Source of the DNA: Acanthornis magna
Lineage: Eukaryota > Chordata > Aves > Passeriformes > Acanthizidae
Direction of reading: 5' to 3'
Length of the DNA stretch: 64,000 nucleotides
Assembly: GCA_036785705.1 (NCBI GenBank)
Contig: JAWUZG010000018.1
Location: 9,025,501-9,089,500, forward strand
Shown here: positions 12,813-23,210 of the stretch, piece by piece
Position numbering within the stretch: position 1 is the stretch's first letter
Layout: every line of letters begins with the position of its first letter
Position numbers and translations under genes: made by a program
Notes under the pieces: generated by a model
What the model was told of the DNA's origin: nothing
Seen by the model: only the letters and a program-made list of their open reading frames with translations
Database searches by the model: none

Positions 12813-15800
12813 AGAAAGACTTTTTCTCGTCAGAAGATGGAGTTCTACCTTTCAGTAGGACAGAGTGAGCTAAAACTACTGTCTTCATAATTGCGTGGAG
12901 ACCTATGGTATAAAATACCCAAATCATCCCACTGAAGATGCAAAAAATATTGCCTGTTTTAATGTAACTATGCTTCACAGTTTCTTGCTCACTTTACTGG
13001 GTTTCCTAAAGTGAAGCACTTTCGGTTCAAGGACATCTTCATCTTTAGCTCTTGTTTATTTTTCTTGTCACTGGTCTATTGCTCTCCAGAGAAACATTAA
13101 GCATCTCAATGGCATGGCTTACATGTGAAATATACAGTTGGTTCAGCACAGAGGGCTTCATTTTAGGGCTCATATTAGTGTGTCCCTTGTGAGTTGATAT
13201 TATGCCATTTTTGTCCTTAGATCTTATGGGGAAAGCTATCATCCAGTAAATTGCCTTAGTCAGATAAACATTACCAGATAGATCTCTTCCTGCCTCTCTC
13301 GGCAATGCGCTCTGCAGAAGGAAAGGTCATTGTTCATTCTCTTTCACTTTATCCTCCTCAATTGTTCCTCATTGTATCAAGGCAGAGTCACTTAGTTTTT
13401 ACCAAGGTGAACTTAGGAAATAATAGTGACATAAACACACAGCTTAAGTGAACCAAAATATTTGACGGTTCAGGGAGAGTGTATTGACTCTTCCAGGAAT
13501 TTTCTTCATTCAGTTTAATTCTGCCCGGTGTTCACCACTGTGCAAACCCTTTCCACCCCCTTGGTTTTCTACTTTTGCTCTATAAAACCTGCAGAAAAGT
13601 TTTGCAGCCTTCCTATGATTTGGAAATGGCTTTGTTCTATGTCTGCCAGGGGTAAATCCTATTTAATTGTTTTTCAGTGTAACAAAAAGGATAAAGGGTT
13701 TACAAAGGTAAAGACAAAATGAATAGAGTTATCAATTTTTTACTGTGTCTAGCTTGTCTGTCCATAGGCATAATAATAACTCTTAGTATGGCAAATATCA
13801 TGACTTGGTCTCTAGCAGCAAGAACACCTGGGGTGGAATGGGGGGTAATTTTTCCTTCTGCTCTAGCACCGCAGTCACCTGGTCATGCTGTATCTCCAGC
13901 TTACTGCTGTCCTGGCCATGCAGACCCCAGCACTGCCTTTCTTGGAGGCATTTCTGACTGGACAGTTTAAAATGCTCCTTGCCTGACTTGCTGAATTAAT
14001 GGAGATTTCAAATTCTTCAAGATGGTACAGAAAGTTCAGGCCATTACTTGTTTCTGGACTGCGGTGGTGTAAGTCCACTGTATTTCAATACATTCAAAAC
14101 TCAGAGCATTTTTAAAAATTGAATTCCCTTTAGATGCTTCTTGGTGTGACATTTGAGGGGAAATCAGCATCAAGCATGGCCTTTTTAAAGAATCTGGCAA
14201 GAGCAGTTCCTTTATGGTAGGCATTATTTCAATTTTATTCATTTGTGCTGAAGCCAAGAGTTGTGCATTTGAATCAGTTTAAATGTAATTTGAACTGGAT
14301 CAGTTTAACCCAGAGACCGTACAGGATAGTCTGATGCTTTCATATAATCAGTGAGTCATATATAGATTGCAGCCACCCCTAAATATCTCAAATAAAGCTT
14401 GAGATGGCAGTATGTACTGGAGTAACAGATGATGTGACCAAGGGGCAGCCCTTAGCACTTACCCAAATGAGACAGATCAAACCTCGGTGGGGTTTGTGAG
14501 TGCTAATGGGCAGGAATTACCAGGACAGCCCCGGATCAGGCTGTGAGCATGTGCTGAAGACTGTTTGACTGCTCTCCCTGATCCTGCAGGGATTAGGCTG
14601 ATTAAGGGACTGAGAGCTTCCAGATGCAGGTTTTCTGGTAACCTCTCTTTTTGCTCAAATCCTTCCTTTTCTATGGAGGTGAAAGGTGTACCACAGCCAC
14701 AAAGCTCAGGCTCAGCCCCAATGCTGGGTATCCCTTTCACCCTGGGAGGCTCATTAGCCTCCCTTCCACAGGTCAAGTTTGATTTTCTGATCCTAAACGG
14801 AGAGAATCATGAGAAACATGAGATCATTTGGCATTTCTGTTTTGGTATTCAGTTGGGCATGACTTACAGAAGTAGTCTAGAAATTCAAATGGAGTAAGCC
14901 TTCTTTGCTTTTCCTTTCCTTTTGAATAGCACAAACATCTTAATCTTTTATGTCAATAGTTTGCTGGACCTGTGCTATCCTCAGACGCTACTCCTGCATT
15001 TGGAAATCCAAGCCTTTCAGAAAATGCTTGTTGCACATTTTCATAAATTCTGCACACAAACAAGAGCTCAAAGTAATCTGGGATGCTGCAAAAGTTGTTC
15101 CCACTGGCAAATTGATCTCCCTCTGCTGAAAATCCTGTCTTCAATCCTTTAAGAAATAGAGCACATTCAGCTGTTTCACTGGTAACTGTCTGGTGCTCAC
15201 TGGAAGCCAGTCAGGCTGTGGGAGCTGACCTTGGGCAAACTTGGTTTGCTCTGTGCTCTAGCAATTATACCAATCCAACTTTTCTGAATTTTTTCTTGAT
15301 TCTAAGAATCAGGAGGAAACTAAGTATGGAAAAGGCCTACGCAAACTCTCATCTCAAAGCCATACATGCTGCACAATGTGTGCAGCGCTCTTGATCCGTA
15401 GGAGAGGTACACACCAAAGCTGCCTGCAGAATTGTTCATAATGGCCAACAAGTCCATCAGTGTTCTGCTTTGTGGTTCTCTTACAAGCCCCTGTGACAGA
15501 GTATGTACAGAGCAAAAGATTGCTAACCATTACCAACATTCATATGAATCTGCTTGCCCTGCAGTGTGTCTCACATAAATGTAAGAGAGGTGCCACACTG
15601 AATCAAGCTGAGGATTTATTATTCTGATATTCTGACAGTGACTGAAACCAGTTGCTCTGGAAGATATAACTGAGAAGTGAGGTAGGTTTGGGATGCTTTC
15701 TATACCCTGCATTCTAATTTTTCTCACAAAATACCACCCTCCTTTTATAGGAAGCAAACAGACTTTTTCTTCCCAACATCATGTTGGAAAGCTCTCATCT

Positions 15801-16259
15801 ATGTCTAGAGTTCAAAGTGGATATTATTAATCTCTTTCCTGTCTGGATGACTCAGAACTTTCCTCAGACATCATTACTGGGAAAAAAATAAGGTATTGGA
15901 ACACTTGTCGTCTGGGTCCAGAGCTGAAATTAAATTTTTTTCATCACTGTAACACAAGGTAATTGCATTGCATGCATTTGTGTTGTCTTAGCTGCAAAAG
16001 GTCAGTCAGATTCTTGTGCATTTCCTTCAGCTGTGTCTTGCCAAGATTGGGACAAATAATTGTAGGAAGTCTCTTTTACAGTGCTCAGCATAGTTCCAAA
16101 GCTGAGAGAATACAGCTACTGCACTGAACCTTGGAGCCTGCGAGTTTCTATCACTCTCATAGCATCTGTCCTTAGGTTTCACCTCTGTGCTCACTGTGCT
16201 TCTTCAGCAGAACTTTAACACCTTTAAAATCTCATTAGCTGCTCAGAATTTGGTCAAGG
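12813..16259. other. unique non-coding DNA
   Basis: Mixed-composition sequence without a clear repeat. Frames at 14477-14776 (minus) and 14565-14897 (plus) overlap on opposite strands and carry no recognisable domain. A 7-bp inverted repeat (TGATTCT/AGAATCA) is at about 15297-15311. Confidence 0.6.
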
Positions 16260-16400
16260 CTCACAGAACCACAGAATATTCTGAGTTGGAAGGGACCCAC
16301 AAGGATCATTGAATCCAGCTCTTGAGAGAGCAGCCCATACTGGGATCAAGCCCACGACCTTGGCATTGTTGGCCTCATGCTCTAGCCAACCAAGCTTCAC
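16260..16400 (-). mobile_element. TguSINE1-like SINE: tRNA-Ile head with CR1 tail
   Basis: Read on the minus strand, the element begins near 16397. It shows an A-box-like TTGGCTAGAGCATG (16389-16376), then AATGCCAAGG, then the B-box region GGTCGTGGGCTTGATCCC (16359-16342). This order and spacing match tRNA-Ile(AAT): TTGGTTAGAGCGTG, AACGCCAAGG, GGTCGCGGGTTCGATCCC. After the tRNA part comes a CR1-type 3' end with ATGATCCTTGTGGGTCCC, CCAACTCAGAATATTC and a TTCTGTG-rich end near 16260. SINEs with a tRNA-Ile head and CR1-related tail, presumably moved by CR1 machinery, are known as TguSINE1 from zebra finch and other songbirds. The first few bases of the tRNA head are lost or diverged. It is not a functional tRNA gene, because the acceptor stem is not intact. 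Confidence 0.82.
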
Positions 16401-18740
16401 CTGGGAAGGATCTTAGCCTTGCTCATTAGACTGCTTCTGCACTAAAACCTCAGAGATCTTTTTAGATATGATGACCACTGACCCTGTCCTCTTCTGCCAT
16501 CCCTTTGGAAGAAAGAGAAATAGTGACAGCAGGAGAAGATACAGAGAGCTTTGTCCCCAGCCGAGCAGGGGCGCAGTCTGTTGTTTGGTGGACACCTTTC
16601 TTCAGGAGGTGGTAAAGGATTCATCTTCCACTGGGAACATTCCCATGAGCCACTGACTGTGTCATCTCTGCTCTCACAGCTCTGGGAGGAGCTTGGGGAG
16701 TGTGTGGCTGCTTGCCTACCAAAACAATGCTCACTGTCTGCATGGCCAGTGTGGGTTATAAGTAATTTATACTGTTTTCCACCAGTAGATGCATAAGAAA
16801 GGTAATGAACACAGTTCTGTGCAGTTTTATTATTTACTTTGTTTCTCTTGCCATAAAGGATTGAATTTGGTATTATTTTTTAACCTAAAATTCAGTCCAG
16901 TATAATTTTTGGATAAAATTTCAGATTCATCATTTTTGAGAAAAGCAGGAACATTTGTCAGGGTTTTTTTTATTTTCTTTCCCCCTTCCTGATTTTTCAG
17001 AATGAAAACTGGGTATGTTAGGAGATCATGCAGGCAAAACTAGTTGGCAGAGCTCACCTGCAGTGGTAAAGAATGCAGATTAAATCACTCTGAAACTTCT
17101 TTTATAATATCACCACTCCATGGGTACATAGAGCACGCACCATGTGCGTCAGTCCCCATAGGCGCAGACACAAGGTGAGAAGTTTGAAAGAGAGATAAAA
17201 CATACAACCTTTTGAAATTTATCTGCTTAGAGCACAAGGTAATACATAAAAGAAAAATTCATTTTCTGTGTTTACAATTTATGTTAAATGCCATTGTAGA
17301 TAGAATCTCAGTTACAAAGGCAGACGGTTTGGTTCAGGGTGATTCGATTACCAGCTTTTTTAATGGAAATGTCACTATTTCAAAGCAGCAAGGCTGAGTA
17401 TTAACTTCAGGCATGTCATGTGGCAACAAGTTGGACTAATCTCTTCTGTCCTGATGGGTTTGGTTCCTCTTTTTTTCACTTTGGGTTTAAATAAAACTAA
17501 TAAAAAAGTTCTCAGCAGTTGTGCACAAATAGCAGCAGGTGGGGCAGGAAGCCTGTGCCTGCCCCAGCTCATTGACAAGAGAGGAGTGACACAGGTGTCA
17601 TATCAGTATGATAGGACAGATCATTGTCACTGCTCCACCACAGGTTTTGTAAATCCTTGGTGACAGGCTTAGGGCAGCCAGCTCACAATCACCTGAGAAG
17701 CTGCCATGCTTCAGTCATGTGCAAGTCTAGAGGCAAGCACAAGAAAATAGTTGAACTGATATCATTAGTGACTATTTGGTTTGAGAAAAATTCTCTGATA
17801 TATATTTTGTCAGAGAAATGACTTTGTCATTCTAAATGCTTGCATCCCGTGTTTCAGCTCTGAACATTGATTTACAGACTAAAAAAGCAAAATTGAAACA
17901 GAATTAAAAGATATAGTTTTTGTGAATTTTCGCCTCTCTGATAAAGCTGCTGGAAAGAAGCTTTAAAATGACCTTTTCGTTCTGCGTAATAAATAATATC
18001 TATCGTTCATAATGGTATAGTTTATTTTCATTACATGACTGGAGGTTTTGAGATTCCTTTACGAGCACATCAAGTTAACTTGTGCATGAGGCTTTTGCAG
18101 GCTTGTCATTGCTCTGGCTCAGTCACAAGGTGAGGCAGTGAGTAAGGAACTTTGGGGGTCAAATGCTCCACCTGACCTTTGAGACCCTACTTTGCACAGA
18201 TATTACATGCCAGGAACATTCTTTTGTCCCTTGCAATGTAATCTCCACTCAAATATTGCCATACAGGACCCGGCTGTTGTTGGTATAAACATGTTTTAAA
18301 AACATTTTTATACTGTTATTTTGTAACTCTTATCTATAAATCCCTTCAATGAAATATCAGAGGGTTATTCAGCTGTGAAACTGTGCAGAGGAGACATTTT
18401 CCTCATCCTGGGTCAGCATTTTCTGACTTTCTGTAAACACTCTCTCACATGATGCTCGTTAATAGGCTTCCTCATGCAGAAAATTCTTGGCAGCCACTGG
18501 AAAAGTTCTCCAGAAGACTGATTACTTTCCCTTTGCCTGAGGCCAGTTGCTGATCACGGCCCTTACGTAGCATGACAAACACAGTTAATATCAGAACACG
18601 CAGCCAGGACTCTGAAACACTCAGTCATGCACCAGTTACAGCCTGGCCTACCAACGCCCCGGGAGGTATATTAATATGCTGCAACCTGTTGGTACCAGTT
18701 CCCAAGAGTTTTAGAGGAGCTGGGGGGATGGAGGATGAAG
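16401..18740. other. unique non-coding DNA
   Basis: No repeat family or gene is recognised. A short inverted repeat TCTCTGA/TCAGAGA is at about 17792-17817. The frames present are short and overlap each other in different phases. Confidence 0.6.
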
Positions 18741-19110
18741 ACAACGAAGGATGAATGTGGCTGGGGTTCACCCAAGGGCACACTGCCATGGCCCAAGGGC
18801 ATTACTGTGATGGACTGCTCCTGCCAGACCCTCCTGGAGAGTTTCCAGCCCTGGTCATGGCCCAGGACCACATTTCAGCTCAGCTGGCCCCCAACCAATG
18901 TCCCATCCAGCCCTCAGGCCCAGTGCTGTCCCTGATTCCTGGGCTGGGGGTTCCCATGGCCACTGCCAGCTGCCCTGTCCCTGCTGAGCTGCTGGGATGG
19001 GCTGCAGCTAGCAAAGCCCTGCCCTGCCACCATTTGTATTTGGGAAGCTCCTGGGATGGCTTCCCACACTCCTTCACTTTTTCCCTGATCAAAGAACACA
19101 AGGCACATGT
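18741..19110. other. GC-rich patch of unknown origin
   Basis: The stretch is clearly GC-richer than its surroundings, but it is CpG-poor and rich in CTG/CAG and TGGCC. A 129-codon plus-strand frame (18755-19144) and 60-70-codon minus-strand frames are open at once, which is typical of GC-rich DNA depleted of TA-containing stops. The translation matches no family I recognise. It could be a decayed LTR or other old retroelement, or an exon of an unannotated non-coding RNA. Confidence 0.3.
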
Positions 19111-19727
19111 GTATCATTGCAAATGGTGGCGTCTTGTTTTCTGAAGATGGGCTCTAGGCAAAATAAATACAGGTATTTCTGGAAGGAACCAGAATGATCT
19201 TAATTATTAGTGGTGGTAATGATCCTGAATGTCAACTGTGCTAAGCAGATGGATCCCTAAGCACTTTGCAAATGTTGTTACTTGTGCTAATAAAAGAGAG
19301 TTTTGAGCAAAGCTGCTAAAAAAGATGAAATGCAGTAACGGTAACAGCAGGCACTGGCACTACAATAACTCAAGACAAATGAAATGTTAAGTGACTCTCT
19401 GATGTATGTGGGGGACAGGACAGAGGGAGGAAAGTGTTTAGAAAGGCCCAGTGGAATTTGGCTAAGACAGCCATGCTGGGTAAAAAAAATTGTTTTGCAA
19501 CAGTTGTTGCAAAGTATTTCTCTTTGCCTGAGCTGTCACATTTAAACTCTGTCACAAATCTGTCTGGTGAAATTTTACAGTGGAAGTACTTTATCTGGAG
19601 CCAAAATGTAGGGAAAATAAGTATGCATACAACAGTGGGAAATAAACCTCCAACATACCCTTCCCAGGTCTTTTGGGTGAGACATTTAATGTTCGTGAGA
19701 AGTGGGGAGGGGGGGAAAAAAAAGAAG
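19111..19727. other. unique non-coding DNA, ending in G- and A-runs
   Basis: Unremarkable until about 19703, where GGGGAGGGGGGG leads directly into an A-run and then the pentanucleotide array. The motif CACTTTGCAAATGTTGTTA near 19262 resembles the ends of old SINE/LINE families, but it is too short to classify. Confidence 0.5.
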
Positions 19728-19847
19728 AAAAGAAAAGAAAAGAAAAGAAAAGAAAAGAAAAGAAAAGAAAAGAAAAGAAAAGAAAAGAAAAGAAAAGAAA
19801 AGAAAAGAAAAGAAAAGAAAAGAAAAGAAAAGAAAAGAAAAGAAAAG
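19728..19847. repeat. (AAAAG)n pentanucleotide microsatellite
   Basis: There are about 24 essentially perfect AAAAG units over about 120 bp, preceded by G- and A-runs. The plus strand is purely purine. Because the unit is 5 bp and has no stop in any phase, long artificial frames appear on both strands (lysine/arginine/glutamate on plus, phenylalanine/leucine/serine on minus). Perfect copies suggest recent expansion, so length polymorphism is likely. No nearby retroposon tail explains it. Confidence 0.97.
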
Positions 19848-20793
19848 GAGGCAGAACAATAGGTAATATCCTTGCATGCAACGCTTAAAATTAGGACCAG
19901 AAACTAGATCATGATTTCAAACAGAATAGGTCTGTGTGATCCAAATTGCTGTGAGTTTGCACAGACTTATAAAATTGTATATGACAATGTCTGTTCACTA
20001 AATGCCAACTAAACAACTTCAGGTTCTCTGTTCTGTGTATTCCTTAGACACCTTATAGGCTTTCTTTATCGTAGCCGAAAAAAATCTCAATTTAGAATTG
20101 TGTAATAAACACTTCCTCTAATCTCAATAAAAGACACTCTCAAGTTTTACAAGGGAAGCTGTGGCATGGGCTAGATATGCCCAGAGAAAACTTTGCTGAA
20201 AGCCTTTAATTTTTTTCCCCCCTCTTTTTGATTTCCAGACTTTAGACAAGACTTCTACATGCACACACAGATGCTTGAATTTCACCTTCTTTATAAAACA
20301 ACTGAACAAGTTACAATTTTAGATTCCCCAAAACAGGTGCATTATTAATTACCGACAGACAGAAAGTTCTTTCAGCTTCATTCTTGTAATTCCCTTTCTA
20401 AATGCTTTCCTGGGACTGCATGTTTCACCTTTGCTCACACTGATGTTTCAGTAAGACACCTCAATTTGGAGGTGTCCTGTTGGATGGAGGATTGGAGACA
20501 CCAGCTTCCATGTGCAGGCTCTGGTGCATTGTGCTCCTGGCAGCCATTGAAGCATTGTTAAGGATGGAACATAACCAAAAAAGGCAGCTCAGAATGAAAA
20601 TGTAGCTTTGCACAGCCTGGACTGACGGCAAAATTAAACGCATGTCAAAATAAAGTGATGCATGTAGGAAAGCCGTCACCCAAATTTCATTTGTAAAATG
20701 AGGGGTTCTGACCTAACCTTTGCCAGTTTTGAGAGAGACTTTGGGGAAACAATTGATAATTCCATGAAAATGACAGCCCAGTGTTCAGCACTG
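19848..20793. other. unique non-coding DNA
   Basis: AT-rich sequence without a recognisable gene or repeat. Confidence 0.6.
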
Positions 20794-20817
20794 AACAACA
20801 ACAACAACAACAACAAA
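20794..20817. repeat. (AAC)n trinucleotide microsatellite
   Basis: About seven to eight AAC units in a row, ending in AAAACT. A short perfect array. Confidence 0.9.
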
Positions 20818-21059
20818 ACTGCAAATGTTAGAAACTATTGGTAAAGCAATAGAGAACAAAACAGAATTCATTATGCCTTTATATAAATGCATGGCATGTC
20901 TGTGTCTTTATACTGTTCTGTTCTTTTCATCTCAGAAAGAATATAGGTAGAACTGGAAAAAGGTTCAATTGTCCTTGATTGTCAAGGGCTATCAATATAT
21001 GGGACGTGTGCTGTGCAAGGAATAGCTAAGTAAGCTAAGATTCTTCTTTCTGGAAAAGA
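20818..21059. other. unique non-coding DNA
   Basis: A short stretch without signal, leading into the old CR1-class fragment. Its last 20 bp may already belong to that element. Confidence 0.5.
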
Positions 21060-21545
21060 GACAAATTACAGGGGACATACTAGAAGGCTATAAAATCAGG
21101 AGTGAGGTGGAGAGGATGGATGGGAGTTGATGGTTCACTGTCTGTTCCACTATAAGTACTTGGGATCATCAAAGTAAGATAGTAGGAACAAGCTTCAAAA
21201 CAAGGAGAAGTAGGTTATTCTTCATGCAGTAGGTGACATGTCAGTGATACTGCCTGCCCAAGGATGCAGTGAATACTAAAGGTTTAGGGGCGAACTAGGA
21301 GAGACTGGACAGGTTAATGGAAGAGAAATACATTGGGGAATACACAATACACAGTAGCCAGACTTAGCCCAGGGGGTCCCTGGGCTGACTGGTGGTGACT
21401 GGGAAAGTGTAATGGGGGCTGTACTCTTATCTTACCATTTGCTTAGTGCTCCCTGGTCAAGCCCCTTAGGGCAGCTGTAACCTCAAATCCTGTCTCCTGT
21501 CAGCCCTGGTGTTCACCAGTTTGGCTATTCTTATATTCATTGAGA
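21060..21545 (+). mobile_element. old CR1-superfamily LINE 3' fragment, not a modern avian subfamily
   Basis: The order of motifs follows an ancient CR1-class element known from turtles and other amniotes. A segment like 'ATACTAGAAGGCTATAAAATCA..GTGGAGAGGATGGA' is followed by a 'TTCTTCATGCAGTAGGTGACATGTC' like part of the ORF2 end. Next come AGACTGGACAGGTTAATGGA and CACAGTAGCCAGA, and finally TTTGGCTATTCTTATATTC. The known element ends in a closely similar 'ggccattcttatgttctta'. Divergence from the remembered consensus is high, with many indels, which fits great age. No open frame survives. The identification is from motif order only; the exact family name is uncertain. Confidence 0.6.
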
Positions 21546-21589
21546 AGCAATAACCTAACAGAGGGAGGATTCTTCAGGTCTGGTGGACT

Positions 21590-21677
21590 TGGAAATGCTA
21601 GGCTACTGGTTGGACTTGACTTGATGACATTAAAGGTCTTTTTTCTACCCTAAATGATTCAATGATTCTATGATTCC
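21590..21677 (+). mobile_element. CR1 LINE 3' tail
   Basis: GGTTGGACTTGACTTGATGA and TTAAAGGTC are followed by CTAAATGATT and the repeated end ATTCAATGATTCTATGATTC. This is the diagnostic CR1 3' terminus with its 8-bp tail repeats. It is a short 5'-truncated insertion, or the end of a larger decayed copy, placed directly downstream of the older CR1-class fragment. Confidence 0.85.
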
Positions 21678-23141
21678 TTTTTTTAATTTTTATTTTACAA
21701 TAATGCAGTTTCTAAAGTGCATTTAACTCCTATTGAGCTGTGTACTAATGTGCCCTTATGTATCAGACCAAGACAGTTCTTATTCCAGAGGTGTTCTTGT
21801 GTCCATCAGTATAAATATGTCCTTTATGTTCACAGTCCCATTCCTCCCTTTTGTCTTTTTCCTATCTGTGCTTTTCATGCCTGTGCTATGTCATTTCTAT
21901 TGCAAAACAAAGGAAAGGCCTTTGTATTACACAAGGAAATCTAATTTGCTTTTCACAATGGACCTAAAACCAGTGATTGATGTGTTTCAGTAATTAAATT
22001 CTGCTACCTGCAAGTTGCTGAATGTAAGATTTAGGAAGACAGGGAGAATGGGTGAAAATGGAAAATATATTAGCAACTTTAGTGTCTTATGCTACAGTGT
22101 TCAATATTCCACCCATTTATGTTTGAAGAGGAGAACAACTTTCTAATACATGAAGGTAACCCTATATATTGGGGAGGAAAAGTCTGATAATTATACTGCC
22201 TATTGAGATAGGAAAGACTGAGCACTGGGTGCCAGCATGCATTGTCTCAGGAGGGGAAAAAACCAAAAATTGTGGGTGTTAGACAGGTCAAAAGTTATAA
22301 GGAAGGTAGAATCCTTCGACAACAGTGGTATATTTTAACCCCACATTGTTGTTAGATCTCATGACACCCTCAGATGGTCTCTGCACAGCTCAGGGCCTCA
22401 CTGTACACAGGTGCCCAATGTAAATCTGGCAGATGCACACACACACTGGAAAGCTTAACCCCACAATTCTGCTGCTGTGTGAGCACTAATGTGTTTTCCT
22501 TCTCTGTTTTTCTACTGGAGCTTTCTGTGTCTCTGTCCAGAAGACTGTTCAGTGTCCAGCAGTCTTACCTTCATATTAACAAGCTTGAATGACATATATC
22601 ACCTATGGTTCATTGTTTTTGTCAGGCTCTCAACAGGGAAGAAGTAGCTTGTACTGGGTGGTATTTTGTCCATGTATTTGAACCAAAGACTGGTCTTTGA
22701 TAGATGGACTTCTCCCATCTGAGCTCTTTCAAAAGACTAGATGTCCCTCTGAATGATGTGTTAAAGCTAGAAGTCACCTGGAAGGTACAGCCTTTGAGCT
22801 ATACCCTCACACTCATCAACATTGTAGCTGTCAGCTAAATAAACAGGAAAATACCTTCTGGTCTCCAAATCTGCGAATAGCTGCATCACTTAACTGACTG
22901 AAAAAAAGCCTTAATGGCCAAAATAAATGTCAGTATGTACGGTAAATTTGTAAGCACTCCACTAGTGAGCTGCACTGTGGCTTGGTAGGCTTTCTAGGCT
23001 TCATTTCTGTGTTCCCCTGACAGAACACATCCATAGAGCCCAGAAATCTTTGGTGCCTGGGACAGATAGTGAATATTCAATTTGCTTTTGCAGAGCTCCA
23101 TAGCCTTTTCAACTGGAAACAGGGGCTTGTGAATTCAGATC
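21678..23141. other. unique non-coding DNA
   Basis: Contains a short CA run near 22437-22447. Two overlapping plus-strand frames at 21717-21993 are cysteine- and phenylalanine-rich and lack domains. No gene is supported. Confidence 0.6.
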
Positions 23142-23210
23142 GGAGACTGAACCCAAGAACAAAGTAGTGCTGGATGCACTCTGCAAGCAGGATCCTTCCC
23201 ACTGAGTTGA
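23142..23210 (-). repeat. possible decayed tRNA-derived SINE
   Basis: On the minus strand, AACTCAGTGGGA (23209-23198) resembles an A box. GGGTTCAGTCTCC (23154-23142) resembles a B box, about 56 bp apart, which would suit a tRNA with a long variable arm or an inserted base run. No clear cloverleaf was found. It could be an old tRNA SINE or chance. Confidence 0.28.

Noticed and set aside
16340..16397. tRNA-Ile gene
   Set aside because: The acceptor stem is not intact and the sequence runs straight into a CR1-type tail; it is a SINE head.
19434..19881. Long Lys/Arg/Glu-rich frames and Phe/Ser/Leu-rich frames on the two strands
   Set aside because: Artefact of the (AAAAG)n array, which has no stop codon in any phase.
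20794..20817. Coding poly-Asn/Gln/Thr tract
   Set aside because: (AAC)n microsatellite with no surrounding frame.
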